64,000 nucleotides of DNA from JAMXLO01 sp963749575 (GCA_963749575.1 CAVVNM010000008.1:124001-188000); one strand, 5' to 3'; shown: positions 9,032-17,929, counted from the first letter of the stretch. Notes: a model not told the origin generated them from the letters alone. Translations and numbers: made by a program.

Positions 9032-9514
9032 ATCGGAAAGGCGCTCATCGTCGGATACGGCAACCCGCTGCGTGGCGACGATGCGATCGGCCAGTTGGCA
9101 GCCCAGGCATTTGCTGGCGAGGCAGCCATCAACGGCGCGGATACGGTCGCCTGCCACCAGCTTGTGCCGGAATTGGCGCAGCGTCTTGCCGCGGTGGATC
9201 TAGTGGTCTTCGTCGATGCCTCGGCGGCCGGCCGGCCTGGCAGTGTCACCGTGACCGCTCTGGACAGTGCGCCCGGCCCGTTGACCGCCATCTCGCACCA
9301 TGTCGATCCCGGTGAATTGCTTGTCATGGCGGCCCGCCTGTTTGGCCGATCACCTCAGGCTTTTCTGGTTGCTGTGGGTGCTGGCTCGCTCGAACTCGGC
9401 GACGGGCTGTCAGACGCCGTCGCGGCTGCGCTGCCACACGTCATCGCAACCGTGCGGCATTTGGTCTTGCTCCAGGAAATCCGGTCTGTCGATCAGCCGT
9501 CAGTTGCGCACTGA
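9032..9514 (+). CDS. hydrogenase maturation endopeptidase (HoxW/HyaD family)
   Basis: About 160 residues. The N-terminal motif ALIVGYGNPLRGDDAIGQ contains the conserved glycines and the first Ni-binding Asp of the hydrogenase protease family; a middle LVVFVDASAAG holds the second acidic residue, and SHHVDPGELL matches the His region. The family cleaves the C-terminal tail of the large subunit after nickel insertion, and hoxH ends convergently with a 15-base overlap. Oddity: no ATG, GTG or TTG exists in frame between the upstream TAG (9005) and the GYGNP motif. The first usable start, TTG 9095, would remove the essential N-terminus, so the start is unresolved (ATC 9032, or an indel). Confidence 0.75.
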   Translation: MGKALIVGYGNPLRGDDAIGQLAAQAFAGEAAINGADTVACHQLVPELAQRLAAVDLVVFVDASAAGRPGSVTVTALDSAPGPLTAISHHVDPGELLVMAARLFGRSPQAFLVAVGAGSLELGDGLSDAVAAALPHVIATVRHLVLLQEIRSVDQPSVAH

Positions 9515-10918
9515 ATCCAGGACAGACCCATCGGCGTCGAGCAACCGGATCTCCACGGGGTACTGGCCAACCGCATGGGTGGAGCAGCTCAGACAGGGGT
9601 CATAGGCCCGCAGGACGGCCTGCACCCGATTGAGCATGCCATCCTGGAGCCTGTTGCCGTCGACGTAGTGGCGGCTGACCTGATTGATGCTGCTGCCGAT
9701 CGCAAGATTGTTGTTGCCGGTCGCGATGATGAGGTTGGCCCAGGTGATCGCGCCGTCCTCGTTGACCTTGTAATGATGGATCAAGGTGCCGCGCGGCGCC
9801 TCGGCCATTCCGATGCCCTCCAGCGCGTTCACCCCGGCGCGGGCGCGAACATGCCGATCGAGGATCGATGGGTCGTGCAGCAACGTCTCCATTCGCTCGA
9901 TGCAATAGATGATCTCGATCAGACGGGCGTAGTGGTAATGGAACGAGCTCTGCACCACGTCGCCGCATCGCTGGTGGTATTCCGCGAATTCGACATCCGC
10001 CGCCTCGGTGCCGCAGCGGGCGACGATGTTGAGGCGGGCGAGCGGGCCGACACGGAACACGCCGTCAGGATAGCCGAGTTGCCTGAAGTACGGCGCCTTC
10101 AGGAAGGAATGCGGCACCGTCGCCTCGCCGACGAACTGTTCGAAGTCCTGCGCCGCCATCCGGTCCACCACGACCTTCCCCGCGGCGTCGATGAAGCGGA
10201 GATCGCCATCGTAGAGTTGCAGGTTGCCGCCCTCGTCGATCAGTCCGGAGTACATGGTTGGGACGTTGCCGAACACGGCGATCTCGTCGCTGAATTGATC
10301 GACCATTCCCTTGAACAGACCCAATGTGCGAAGCGCGATCGCCTTCGCCTCCGGCAGTGCAGCCAGGATGCGATCCCGGCCAGCGATCTCGAGCGGAGCA
10401 TTGACGCCGCCGGGAACTGCCCAGGAGGGGTGGACGCGTTCGCCGGCCAGCCCCTCGATCACCTGCTGACCGAACCGGCGCAGCGCTATGCCGTCACGGG
10501 CGAGTTGCGGATGGTCCTCGATGATTCCGACGATGTTGCGTCGGGCGGGATCGGAGTCGAAGCCGAGCAGCAGGTCTGGCGCAGAGAGATGGAAGAAGCT
10601 CAACGCGTGGGACTGGATGACCTGGCCGCAATGCATGATCTCGCGAAGCTTCGCCGCGGTCGGCGGCACGCGCACGCTCATGATGGCTTCGCATGCCTTG
10701 GCGGAGGTGATCAGATGGCTGATCGGACAGATGCCGCAGATGCGGGACGTGATGGAGGGCATTTCATAGTACGGCCGCCCCTCGCAGAACTTCTCGAACC
10801 CGCGAAACTGCGTGACATGGAACGCCGTTTCGGTGACGTGGCCCTCGTCGTTGAGCTGGATGGTGATCTTTGCATGACCCTCGATACGGGTGACCGGATC
10901 GATGACGATCGTCTTCAT
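9500..10918 (-). CDS. hoxH: NiFe hydrogenase large subunit HoxH
   Basis: 472 residues. N-terminal RICGICPISH (about residues 58-67) and C-terminal DPCLSCSTH (440-448) supply the four cysteines of the Ni-Fe site. The remaining 24 residues after His448 are the expected maturation tail. Sequence and company (HoxEFUY) place it in the bidirectional NAD-linked group 3d. ATG 10918 follows a GGAG site; the longer frame upstream is inside hoxY. It is the last gene of hoxEFUYH and ends facing its likely protease. With HoxY it oxidises H2 or reduces protons in the cytoplasm. Confidence 0.96.
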   Translation of the reverse strand: MKTIVIDPVTRIEGHAKITIQLNDEGHVTETAFHVTQFRGFEKFCEGRPYYEMPSITSRICGICPISHLITSAKACEAIMSVRVPPTAAKLREIMHCGQVIQSHALSFFHLSAPDLLLGFDSDPARRNIVGIIEDHPQLARDGIALRRFGQQVIEGLAGERVHPSWAVPGGVNAPLEIAGRDRILAALPEAKAIALRTLGLFKGMVDQFSDEIAVFGNVPTMYSGLIDEGGNLQLYDGDLRFIDAAGKVVVDRMAAQDFEQFVGEATVPHSFLKAPYFRQLGYPDGVFRVGPLARLNIVARCGTEAADVEFAEYHQRCGDVVQSSFHYHYARLIEIIYCIERMETLLHDPSILDRHVRARAGVNALEGIGMAEAPRGTLIHHYKVNEDGAITWANLIIATGNNNLAIGSSINQVSRHYVDGNRLQDGMLNRVQAVLRAYDPCLSCSTHAVGQYPVEIRLLDADGSVLDSVRN

Positions 10919-10928
10919 GAGCTGCTCC

Positions 10929-11459
10929 TCAGCCGAACCGCACCCTGGTTCTGAGATCGGGTATGCGGCCCTCCAGGACCTCGTTGAGAACATACAGGAT
11001 GGTGGGAGCCGACGGCGGGCACCCGGGCACGTGCAGATCGATCTTGACCACATCATGCAGCGGGATCGCATGCTTCAGCAGGATGGGGACACCCTCGGTC
11101 GGATGGCCCTTGCCGACGTCGGAGCCCTCGACGTAGACGCGATCGAACAGTGCCTTGAGCGGCAGCGGATTGCGCATGCCGGTGACGTTGGTGGTGATGG
11201 CGCAGTCGCCGAGTGCGACCAGGATACGCGTGCGCTGCCGAACCAGCCGGATCTTCTCAAGGTCCTCCTCGGAGCTGACCGCACCCTCGACGATCGCGAC
11301 ATCGACGTCGTGGGGATACTCGCGCGCATCGACCAACGGGCTGTAGACCAGGTCCGCCTTGCCGGCGATGGTGATCAGTCCCTCGTCCACATCGAGCAGC
11401 GACATGTGGCAGCCGGAGCAGCCGTCCAGCCACATCGTGGCCAGTCTGGGCTTTTTCAT
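10929..11459 (-). CDS. hoxY: NiFe hydrogenase small subunit HoxY
   Basis: 176 residues, no export signal. The proximal 4Fe-4S ligands are visible as DGCSGCHMSLLD near residue 14, LGDCAIT in the middle and VPGCPPSAP near the C-terminus, the short HoxY form with a single cluster. Its ATG overlaps the TGA of hoxU (ATGA), implying translational coupling. It passes electrons from the HoxH active site to the HoxU/HoxF diaphorase module. Confidence 0.95.
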   Translation of the reverse strand: MKKPRLATMWLDGCSGCHMSLLDVDEGLITIAGKADLVYSPLVDAREYPHDVDVAIVEGAVSSEEDLEKIRLVRQRTRILVALGDCAITTNVTGMRNPLPLKALFDRVYVEGSDVGKGHPTEGVPILLKHAIPLHDVVKIDLHVPGCPPSAPTILYVLNEVLEGRIPDLRTRVRFG

Positions 11460-12166
11460 GTGCCTGCGCCCCGCTTCGCGGCGAGTTCGGTGACGACGCG
11501 GTTGCGCTTGGTCATCTCCTCGACCGCTTGACCCTTCTCCACCAGCGCGCCGGTCGGACATACCTGGACGCATTTGCCGCAACCGGTACAGGATTGCGAC
11601 TCGCCCCATGGACGATCGAGTTCGGCCACCAGCATCGAATTGATGCCGCGGGCCGAGATGTCCCACACCTGTGCGCCCTCGATCTCGTCGCACACGCGTA
11701 CACAGCGCGAGCAGAGAATGCAGCGATTGTGATCCAGCACCCAGCGGGGATGCGACATATCCACCGGCAGGCGCGGGAAGTTGTAGGGCAGGTGGACATG
11801 GGTCAACCCCAGGGTCTGCGCCAGCGACTGCAGTTCGCAGTGGCCGTTCGAGACGCATACGGCACAGACATGATTGCGTTCGATGAACAGCAGTTCCAGC
11901 GCCATCAGCCTGTTATGGGCAAGGTTGTCGGAATTGGTGGTGACCGACATGCCGCTCCGGGCAGGTGTGGTGCACGCGGGCAGCAGGCGACCGATGCCCG
12001 CAACTTCGACCAGGCACAGCCGGCATGACCCGGGTGTGCTCAGCCCTTCCATGTAGCAGAGCGACGGGATGCTGCGCCCGTTCGCCTGCGCCACCTGGAA
12101 GATGGTCTGACCCTCGATGGCGGTGCACAGTTCGCTGTCGATACGGATCGAGATCTGCTGAACCAC
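11456..12166 (-). CDS. hoxU: hydrogenase diaphorase iron-sulfur subunit HoxU
   Basis: 236 residues, homologous to the N-terminal part of NuoG. It has a 2Fe-2S ferredoxin domain (CYMEGLSTPGSCRLCLVEV...PACTTP), a His-Cys cluster region (HVCAVCVSNGHCELQ) and two 4Fe-4S motifs (CILCSRCVRVCDE and CTGCGKCVQVCPTGA). Start ATG 12166 follows GGGAGGAA, 12 bases after hoxF. It wires electrons between HoxF and HoxY. Confidence 0.95.
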   Translation of the reverse strand: MVQQISIRIDSELCTAIEGQTIFQVAQANGRSIPSLCYMEGLSTPGSCRLCLVEVAGIGRLLPACTTPARSGMSVTTNSDNLAHNRLMALELLFIERNHVCAVCVSNGHCELQSLAQTLGLTHVHLPYNFPRLPVDMSHPRWVLDHNRCILCSRCVRVCDEIEGAQVWDISARGINSMLVAELDRPWGESQSCTGCGKCVQVCPTGALVEKGQAVEEMTKRNRVVTELAAKRGAGT

Positions 12167-12178
12167 GGCTGTTCCTCC

Positions 12179-15100
12179 CTACCCGCGCGACGTGGCGTGT
12201 GCGACCGTTTCGCGGATGTCGCAGCGCAAGCAGCGACTGGCCTCGTCGCGCGCCTCCTTCGGTCGCAACGCCAGGACAGCCTCCCCGAACGATCTGGCAC
12301 GGACCGAGGCCGGCAGGAAATGCGCATGATGCCGGGCGCAGGCGCTGGGCTCGGGCGGCGTCTGGTCGTATTGGAACACCGGGAAGATGCCGTCGAAGCG
12401 GGCTTCGCCACTGAGATGGCGATCGATGCTCCGCGCTGCCTCCTTGCCAGACGACATCGCGGTGACGACGTTCGACGCGCCGGTCACGAAATCGCCGCCG
12501 GCATAGACGTTCTCTCGGCTCGTCGTCAGTTCGTAGCGATCGACCTCGAGCATCCCGCTTGCCTTGGTGATCAGGCTGGACACGCGCGAGAACTCGCCAT
12601 CGGCGCTTTCGCCGACTGCCAGGATGACGCCGTCGCAAGGGACAACCTGCACCTCGCCGGTGTCGATCGGACGGCGGCGGCCGGAGGTGTCGAATGCACC
12701 CAGCCGTGTCCTGGTGACTTCGATCGCCTTGACGGCGCCGCGCTCGCCGACGATGCGATGTGGCGAGGCCAGGAAAACGAAAGTCACCCCCTCCTCCTCG
12801 GCAGCATCGACCTCTTCTGCGATGGCAGGCATGTCCTTGCGCTCACGCCGATAAATGACGGTCGCGGACAGCCCTTTGCGGATCACCGTGCGCGCACAAT
12901 CAATGGCGGAGTTGCCGCCGCCGATGATGACGGCGCGTTCACCGAGTGCCAGCTGCTTGCCATGGGCCTCGCCCTCGAGGAAGTGCAGCGAGCCTAATAC
13001 GCCCGCCAAATCGTTGCCGGGGATGCGGACCTGCGTCTCCTTCCAGGTGCCTAGGGAGAGGAACACGGCGTCGTACCGGTCCTCCAGATCGGCCAGTGAG
13101 ATATCGGAACCGACGTGTGAATTGAGGACGAATTGCACGCCGAGGCGGCGAATGATCTCTATCTCGCGGTCCAGGACATCGCGGGGAAGGCGGTATTCCG
13201 GCAACGCAAACCGCAGCATCCCGCCCGGCTCCGTGTGGGATTCGTGGACGACGACGTGGTGCCCCAGCAGCGCCAGGTAGAACGCAGCGGTCAGACCCGC
13301 CGGTCCGGCCCCGACGACGGCGATCTTCCTGCCGGTAGCCGTCTGCCGTTTGGCGACGACCTTGGCTACCGCCTCGTCGAATCGGTCGGACAGCAGGATG
13401 GAATCCGCGATCACCCGATGCACCTCGCGCATGTTGATCGGCTCGTCCACGGTCTGGCGGCGGCAGCGGCTCTCGCAAGGATGCTGGCAGACACGGCCCG
13501 TGGACGCCGGTAGCGGGTTGTCCATTATTACCGATTCGAACGCGTCCGCCAGGCGATCTTCCTTGTAGAGCTGGAGGAAGCGCGGGATGTTCATATGTAA
13601 TGGGCAACTGTTTTCGCAAGGCGCCAGCGCCAGGTCCTGACAGACGCCGGCGCGGCAGCGCTTCGCGCGGATGTGCTCCTCGAATTCGTGGCGGAAATGC
13701 CGGATTGCGGTGAGCACTGAGTTTGGTGCGGATTGCCCCAGCCCACAAAGCGAGGTGTCACGAATCATCCGCCCCAGTTCGTCGAGTTCGGCCAGATCCT
13801 CCTCGCGGCCTTCGCCCTTGGTAATCCGCGTGAGCGTGCGAAACGCCTTGTCCAGACCGACCCGGCAAGGCGTGCATCTGCCGCAGGATTCGGCGCGGGT
13901 GAACTCGATGAAGTAGCGTGCGACATCGACCATGCAGTTGTCGTCGTCCATCACCACCATGCCGCCTGAGCCCATGATCGAGCCGAGTTTCCCCAGTTCC
14001 TCATAGTCGACAGGTGTGTCGAACATGTCGTGGGGGATGCAGCCGCCGGACGGCCCGCCGGTCTGCACCGCCTTGACGCTGTGGCCGTGCATGCCTCCGC
14101 CGCCGACATCATAGACGAACCGGCTGAGAGGGGTTCCGAGCGGCATTTCCACCAGGCCCGTGTTGGCGACTTTGCCGACCAGGGAGAACACCTTGGTGCC
14201 GGCACTGGCATCGCTGCCGATCCCGGCGAACCATGCCGGGCCCTTGGTGATGATTGGCGGGATGTTGAACCAGGTCTCCACGTTGTTGATGTTGGTCGGA
14301 TAGCCGAACAGGCCCCGTTCGGCGGGGTAGGGAGGGCGTGGCCGAGAACGCCCGGATCGGCCTTCCAGAGAGCTGATCAGCGCGGTCTCCTCGCCGCACA
14401 CGAAGGCGCCGGCGCCCTCGACCAGTTCAATGTCGAAGTTGAGACCGCAGCCCAGAATGTTCTCGCCCAGCACGCCGTAGTCCCTGGCCTGTGCAATGGC
14501 GACGTTCAGCCGATGGACCGCCAGCGGATATTCGGCACGGACGTATATGATGCCGTGGGTAGCGCCGGTCACGTAGCCACCGATCGCCATGCCCTCGAGC
14601 AGCGAATGCGGATCGCTCTCCAGTTCGTTGCGATTCATATAGGCGCCCGGATCGCCCTCGTCGGCGTTGCAGATCAGGTACTTGCGGTCGCCGACGGCGT
14701 TTCGGAGATACTCGAATTTCAGGCCAGTGGAGAAGCCGGCGCCGCCGCGGCCACGCAACCTTGCCGCCTTTAGCTGCTCGTTCACCGCTTCCGGGGTGGC
14801 ATCCAGCAGGACCTTGCGCAACGACCGGTAGCCCCCGATCGCGATGTACTCCTCGATGTCGTCGGGATTGATGAGACCACAGTTGCGCAGCACGATCTTC
14901 TTCTGGCCCTTGAAGAAGGGTACTTCGTCCCATGGCAAAACCGTCGTGTGTCCGCTGCCGTAGTCAAGCTGCGCGGTGATGTGGTCCCACTGTTCGATCT
15001 TGCACAGCATGAGGCTCTCAGGGATGTTGCCACCCGCCATCCCATCGAGGGTGGCGCTCACCTGATCCGGCCGGATACGATGCAGGATGACCAACGGCTG

Positions 15101-15346
15101 ACCGGGGACCCAGACATTGACCAGCGGTTCCTCGGCGCAAAAGCCGAAGCAGCCGGTCTGCACCAGCTGGACGTCGAGGCCCCGCCGATCGATCGCCTCG
15201 GCGAACGAGTGAAACACACCCTCCGCGCCATTGCCTGTCCCACAGGTGCCCATCCCGATGGCGATGCGCGGTCGCGGCGGCCTAAGCTTGGCCAGTCCGG
15301 CGTTGCGAACCGTGTCGAAGGTGCTCTCGTCCCGAATGCGGATCAC
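12179..15346 (-). CDS. hoxF: HoxF (NuoF-like diaphorase) fused to a GltD/NfnB-like NAD(P)H oxidoreductase
   Basis: 1055 residues, far longer than usual HoxF (about 600). Part 1: thioredoxin-like domain with MGTCGTGNGA and QTGCFGFC; NADH/FMN domain with GRGGAGFSTGLKF (about 198-210) and CNADEGDPGAYMNR; 4Fe-4S motif CGRCTPCRVG (about 488-497) with a later SLCGLGQ cysteine. Part 2 from about 570: two cysteine groups typical of the GltD N-terminus (CENSCPLHMNIP, CQHPCESRCRR), an FAD Rossmann motif VVGAGPAGLTAAFY (about 674-687) and a second nucleotide motif IIGGGNSAIDCA (about 807). The GTG start overlaps the hoxE TGA (GTGA); the longer frame upstream lies within hoxE. The fusion adds a second FAD/NAD(P) site to the diaphorase. 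Confidence 0.93.
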   Translation of the reverse strand: MIRIRDESTFDTVRNAGLAKLRPPRPRIAIGMGTCGTGNGAEGVFHSFAEAIDRRGLDVQLVQTGCFGFCAEEPLVNVWVPGQPLVILHRIRPDQVSATLDGMAGGNIPESLMLCKIEQWDHITAQLDYGSGHTTVLPWDEVPFFKGQKKIVLRNCGLINPDDIEEYIAIGGYRSLRKVLLDATPEAVNEQLKAARLRGRGGAGFSTGLKFEYLRNAVGDRKYLICNADEGDPGAYMNRNELESDPHSLLEGMAIGGYVTGATHGIIYVRAEYPLAVHRLNVAIAQARDYGVLGENILGCGLNFDIELVEGAGAFVCGEETALISSLEGRSGRSRPRPPYPAERGLFGYPTNINNVETWFNIPPIITKGPAWFAGIGSDASAGTKVFSLVGKVANTGLVEMPLGTPLSRFVYDVGGGGMHGHSVKAVQTGGPSGGCIPHDMFDTPVDYEELGKLGSIMGSGGMVVMDDDNCMVDVARYFIEFTRAESCGRCTPCRVGLDKAFRTLTRITKGEGREEDLAELDELGRMIRDTSLCGLGQSAPNSVLTAIRHFRHEFEEHIRAKRCRAGVCQDLALAPCENSCPLHMNIPRFLQLYKEDRLADAFESVIMDNPLPASTGRVCQHPCESRCRRQTVDEPINMREVHRVIADSILLSDRFDEAVAKVVAKRQTATGRKIAVVGAGPAGLTAAFYLALLGHHVVVHESHTEPGGMLRFALPEYRLPRDVLDREIEIIRRLGVQFVLNSHVGSDISLADLEDRYDAVFLSLGTWKETQVRIPGNDLAGVLGSLHFLEGEAHGKQLALGERAVIIGGGNSAIDCARTVIRKGLSATVIYRRERKDMPAIAEEVDAAEEEGVTFVFLASPHRIVGERGAVKAIEVTRTRLGAFDTSGRRRPIDTGEVQVVPCDGVILAVGESADGEFSRVSSLITKASGMLEVDRYELTTSRENVYAGGDFVTGASNVVTAMSSGKEAARSIDRHLSGEARFDGIFPVFQYDQTPPEPSACARHHAHFLPASVRARSFGEAVLALRPKEARDEASRCLRCDIRETVAHATSRG

Positions 15347-15894
15347 GTCTTGGGTTCCCGCTGCTCCAGTGCATCCAGCTCGCGCTGCAACGTTCGCTCG
15401 TTCATATGGCCGAAGATCGCGTGGTTGACCTCGATGACTGGCGCCAGGGCGCACTGACCGAAGCAGGCGACGGTGCGCAAGGTGGTGCGTCCGTCTGCCG
15501 TGGTGACCGACAGCTGGTCGGGCTCGCCATCCGCAGCAGTCCGGAAACCGAAGTACATCATCAGCTTCTCGAACAGGTCACGCGAACCCCTGGTGTGGCA
15601 TGCGGTTCCGCGGCAGATGGATATCGTGTCGCGGCCCTGCGGCTCGAGATTGAACAGGGCAAAGAACGTGGTGACGCTGAAGATCCTGGCCCGCGGAATG
15701 CCCGTCTTCGCCGCGATGTACTCGAGCGTCTCGCGGGGCAGGTATTTGCGCGGATGATTATTCTGGACCTGTTGCAGGATGGCCAGCAGCGCCCCGGGAC
15801 GCCCGGTCTGCCCGCTGAGGACATTGTCGACGAAGTCCCGATCCAGCTCCAGGGGCGGCTGCGACGAAGGTATGTTGGACGAAGGTACTTTCAA
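15343..15894 (-). CDS. hoxE: hydrogenase diaphorase subunit HoxE (NuoE-like 2Fe-2S)
   Basis: 183 residues. The thioredoxin-like 2Fe-2S fold of the 24-kDa complex I subunit is clear: RKYLPRETLEYIAAKTGIP and FALFNLEPQGRDTISICRGTACHTRGS, then VACFGQCALAP, giving C-x4-C and C-x3-C ligands. The start is TTG 15894 with GGGAG seven bases upstream; no in-frame ATG lies nearby. This TTG overlaps the stop (TTGA) of a 29-codon upstream frame. First recognised subunit of the operon. Confidence 0.92.
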   Translation of the reverse strand: MKVPSSNIPSSQPPLELDRDFVDNVLSGQTGRPGALLAILQQVQNNHPRKYLPRETLEYIAAKTGIPRARIFSVTTFFALFNLEPQGRDTISICRGTACHTRGSRDLFEKLMMYFGFRTAADGEPDQLSVTTADGRTTLRTVACFGQCALAPVIEVNHAIFGHMNERTLQRELDALEQREPKT

Positions 15895-15980
15895 GGCGCG
15901 ACTCCCGGTCGGGCCGCCGCAAGCGCGGCCCCGGCGCGGAGCTCTCCCTCCGCCGTGATCACAGCAGCGTGGTCGTTCAT
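15891..15980 (-). CDS. possible 29-residue leader ORF ahead of hoxE
   Basis: ATG 15980 opens a short frame (MNDHAAVITAEGE..., Ala-rich) whose TGA overlaps the hoxE TTG start as TTGA. If a class II FNR-type promoter is set by the box at 16040-16053, transcription would start near 16005, leaving a normal untranslated leader in front of this ATG. It could be a coupling leader or, if an indel exists, an N-terminal extension of HoxE. No homology is recognised. Confidence 0.35.
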   Translation of the reverse strand: MNDHAAVITAEGELRAGAALAAARPGVAP

Positions 15981-15987
15981 CGAACCA

Positions 15988-16003
15988 TAACCTTCATCGG
16001 TTA
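15988..16003. promoter_or_regulatory. inverted repeat in the hox upstream region
   Basis: TAACC (15988-15992) and GGTTA (15999-16003) with a 6-base spacer. On the hox side it would fall at or just after the expected transcription start and could be an operator or leader hairpin. Function unknown. Confidence 0.35.
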
Positions 16004-16039
16004 CGCGGGCGCTCAGGCCGCACCAAACTCACACAGGCC

Positions 16040-16053
16040 TTGATCTAGCTCAA
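16040..16053. promoter_or_regulatory. FNR/FixK/Dnr-like binding site between hoxE and the DASS gene
   Basis: TTGATCTAGCTCAA matches the family consensus TTGAT-N4-ATCAA at all but one position. It is centred at 16046.5, in the 154-base gap between the hox leader ORF and the divergent transporter. A centre at -41.5 would put starts near 16005 (hox) and 16088 (transporter), both compatible with the gene starts. This suggests low-oxygen or redox control of one or both units. Confidence 0.6.
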
Positions 16054-16134
16054 TGCGCGTTTTGCGCCAGTATGCGATTTTCGCGCAAAAACTCAGCCGG
16101 CACAGGTAATGAAACCGTTAACGGTGGTACAGCC

Positions 16135-17646
16135 ATGAGCCAGAGTTCCGCTGCTCTCACCACGCCGAGGCCCTTGGCGGGACCGGCGTTCCACTGGTGG
16201 CGGGCTGTGGTTCCGGTGGCGATCACGCTGATTCTCGCCGCACTGCCGCCGCCCGGTGGGGTGGCGCAGCACGCCTGGATGTATTTCGCCATCTTTGCCG
16301 GCGTGATCGCCGCGCTGGTGACCGAGCCGCTGCCCAATCCCGCGGTTGGTATGGTGGGGCTGGCGCTGATGGCCTCGCTGTCGCGCTACACGCTGTACGC
16401 GCCGGCCGACCTAGCCAAGCCTGGCTTCAACGTCACCAGCCAGACCATCAACTGGGCACTCTCGGGCTTTTCGAGCACCACGGTCTGGCTGGTCGGCGGC
16501 GCGTTCATGTTCGCTCTCGGCTATCAGAAGACCGGCCTCGGCCGCCGCATCGCACTGTTGCTGGTGCGCGCGCTCGGCAAAAGCACACTGCTGGTCGGCT
16601 ACGCAACGACCCTGGCGGATACCGTGCTGGCACCGTTCACGCCATCCAACACGGCGCGCGGTGCCGGCATCCTGTTCCCGATCGTGAACAACCTGCCGGT
16701 GCTTTACGGCTCGCGACCCAACGATGCGTCGGCGCGGCGGTTCGGTGGCTACATTATGTGGACGACGTTCGCCGCCGGCTGCGTCACCAGTTCGCTGTTC
16801 ATGACCGCCTGCGCGCCGAATTTCCTGGCGGTCGAGTTCATCAGGAAGATCGTGCATGTCGACATCAGTTACCTGCAGTGGATGAAGGCCTCACTGCCCT
16901 TCGCCCTGCCATTGCTGCTGGCGCTGCCGCTGCTGGCCTATTGGCTGTATCCGCCCGAGATCAAGCGCAGCACGGAGGTGTCGATCTGGGCAAGCGGTGA
17001 ACTGCGCAAGATGGGTGCGATCTCCGACCAGGAGATCATCCTCGCCGTTCTGGTCACCGGTGCGATCCTGCTTTGGGTGCTCGGTGGGAGCTACATCGAC
17101 CCGACTCTGACCGCGTTCGTGGTGATCGCGCTGATGCTGGTGTGCGGCGTCGTCTCCTGGGACGACATGGCGAAGAACCACGCCGCGTGGACGACGCTGG
17201 TGTTGCTCGCGACCTTGGTGACACTGGCGGACGGTCTGTCGCGTGCCGGCTTCGTCAAGTGGTTTGCTGACTTCGTCGCGGCGCATGTCGGCGGCTACTC
17301 GCCGACGTTGATCCTGGTGATGATGGTCGCGGTGTATTTCTTCTCGCACTACATGTTCGCGAGCCTCACCGCGCACACTACGGCGATGATGCCGATGATG
17401 CTGGCGGCGGGAATGGGCATTCCGGGGCTGGATGCGCCGACACTGGCGATGGCGCTCGCGCTCACCACCGGCATTATGGGGGTGATCACGCCTTACGCTA
17501 CCGGCCCGGGGCTTGCCTACTACAATAGCGGGTATCTGCCGCCGGCCGATTTCTGGCGGTTGGGAACGATCTTCGGACTGATCTTCCTCGCCGCGCTGCT
17601 GGCGATCGGCGTGCCGCTGCTGGCGATGCGGATGGCGGCAGGTTGA
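16135..17646 (+). CDS. DASS/SLC13-family dicarboxylate transporter
   Basis: 503 residues with about 12 hydrophobic segments. The two SNT-like repeats typical of divalent anion:sodium symporters are visible (TPSNTARGAGILFP, and SLTAHTTAMMPMMLA in the second half), with PYATGPGLAYYNSGY near the end as in the CitT/TtdT/2-oxoglutarate-malate translocator branch. ATG 16135 is the first good start after the intergenic region; its ribosome site is weak. Divergent from hox and sharing the FNR-like box. Probable substrates are C4-C6 dicarboxylates or tartrate. Confidence 0.88.
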   Translation: MSQSSAALTTPRPLAGPAFHWWRAVVPVAITLILAALPPPGGVAQHAWMYFAIFAGVIAALVTEPLPNPAVGMVGLALMASLSRYTLYAPADLAKPGFNVTSQTINWALSGFSSTTVWLVGGAFMFALGYQKTGLGRRIALLLVRALGKSTLLVGYATTLADTVLAPFTPSNTARGAGILFPIVNNLPVLYGSRPNDASARRFGGYIMWTTFAAGCVTSSLFMTACAPNFLAVEFIRKIVHVDISYLQWMKASLPFALPLLLALPLLAYWLYPPEIKRSTEVSIWASGELRKMGAISDQEIILAVLVTGAILLWVLGGSYIDPTLTAFVVIALMLVCGVVSWDDMAKNHAAWTTLVLLATLVTLADGLSRAGFVKWFADFVAAHVGGYSPTLILVMMVAVYFFSHYMFASLTAHTTAMMPMMLAAGMGIPGLDAPTLAMALALTTGIMGVITPYATGPGLAYYNSGYLPPADFWRLGTIFGLIFLAALLAIGVPLLAMRMAAG

Positions 17647-17650
17647 GCCT

Positions 17651-17929
17651 CAAGCGGTCAGCGTTGTCATGCCGATCCACCACGCGGCGCGCTTTCTTGA
17701 CGGCGCTATCCGCAGCATCCGCGCACAGACGTTCGCCGATCTGGAGCTGATCCTGGTAGACGACGGCTCGTGCGAGGACAGCGACCATGTGCCTTGTGAT
17801 CATGCCGCGGCAGATCAGTGCATCTCGGTGCTGCGCATCCCGCATGCCGGTGTAGCGACGGTGGCGCGCTACCTCGCTCCGCCGGACAGCCTCCCAGGCC
17901 AGGACGCGTGGTGCGGCCAGCGGTACTGA
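17651..17929 (+). pseudogene. family 2 glycosyltransferase, N-terminal remnant
   Basis: The start AVSVVMPIHHAARFLDGAI, then TFADLELILVDDGS, is the nucleotide-sugar binding beginning of GT2 enzymes (VSVVMP...ILVDDGS). The frame then drifts (IPHAGVATVARYLA) and stops after about 90 residues, where a full enzyme has 250 or more. No continuation is found in other frames before the cyclase gene. It is a decayed fragment; the 118 bases to the next gene hold nothing recognised. Confidence 0.65.
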
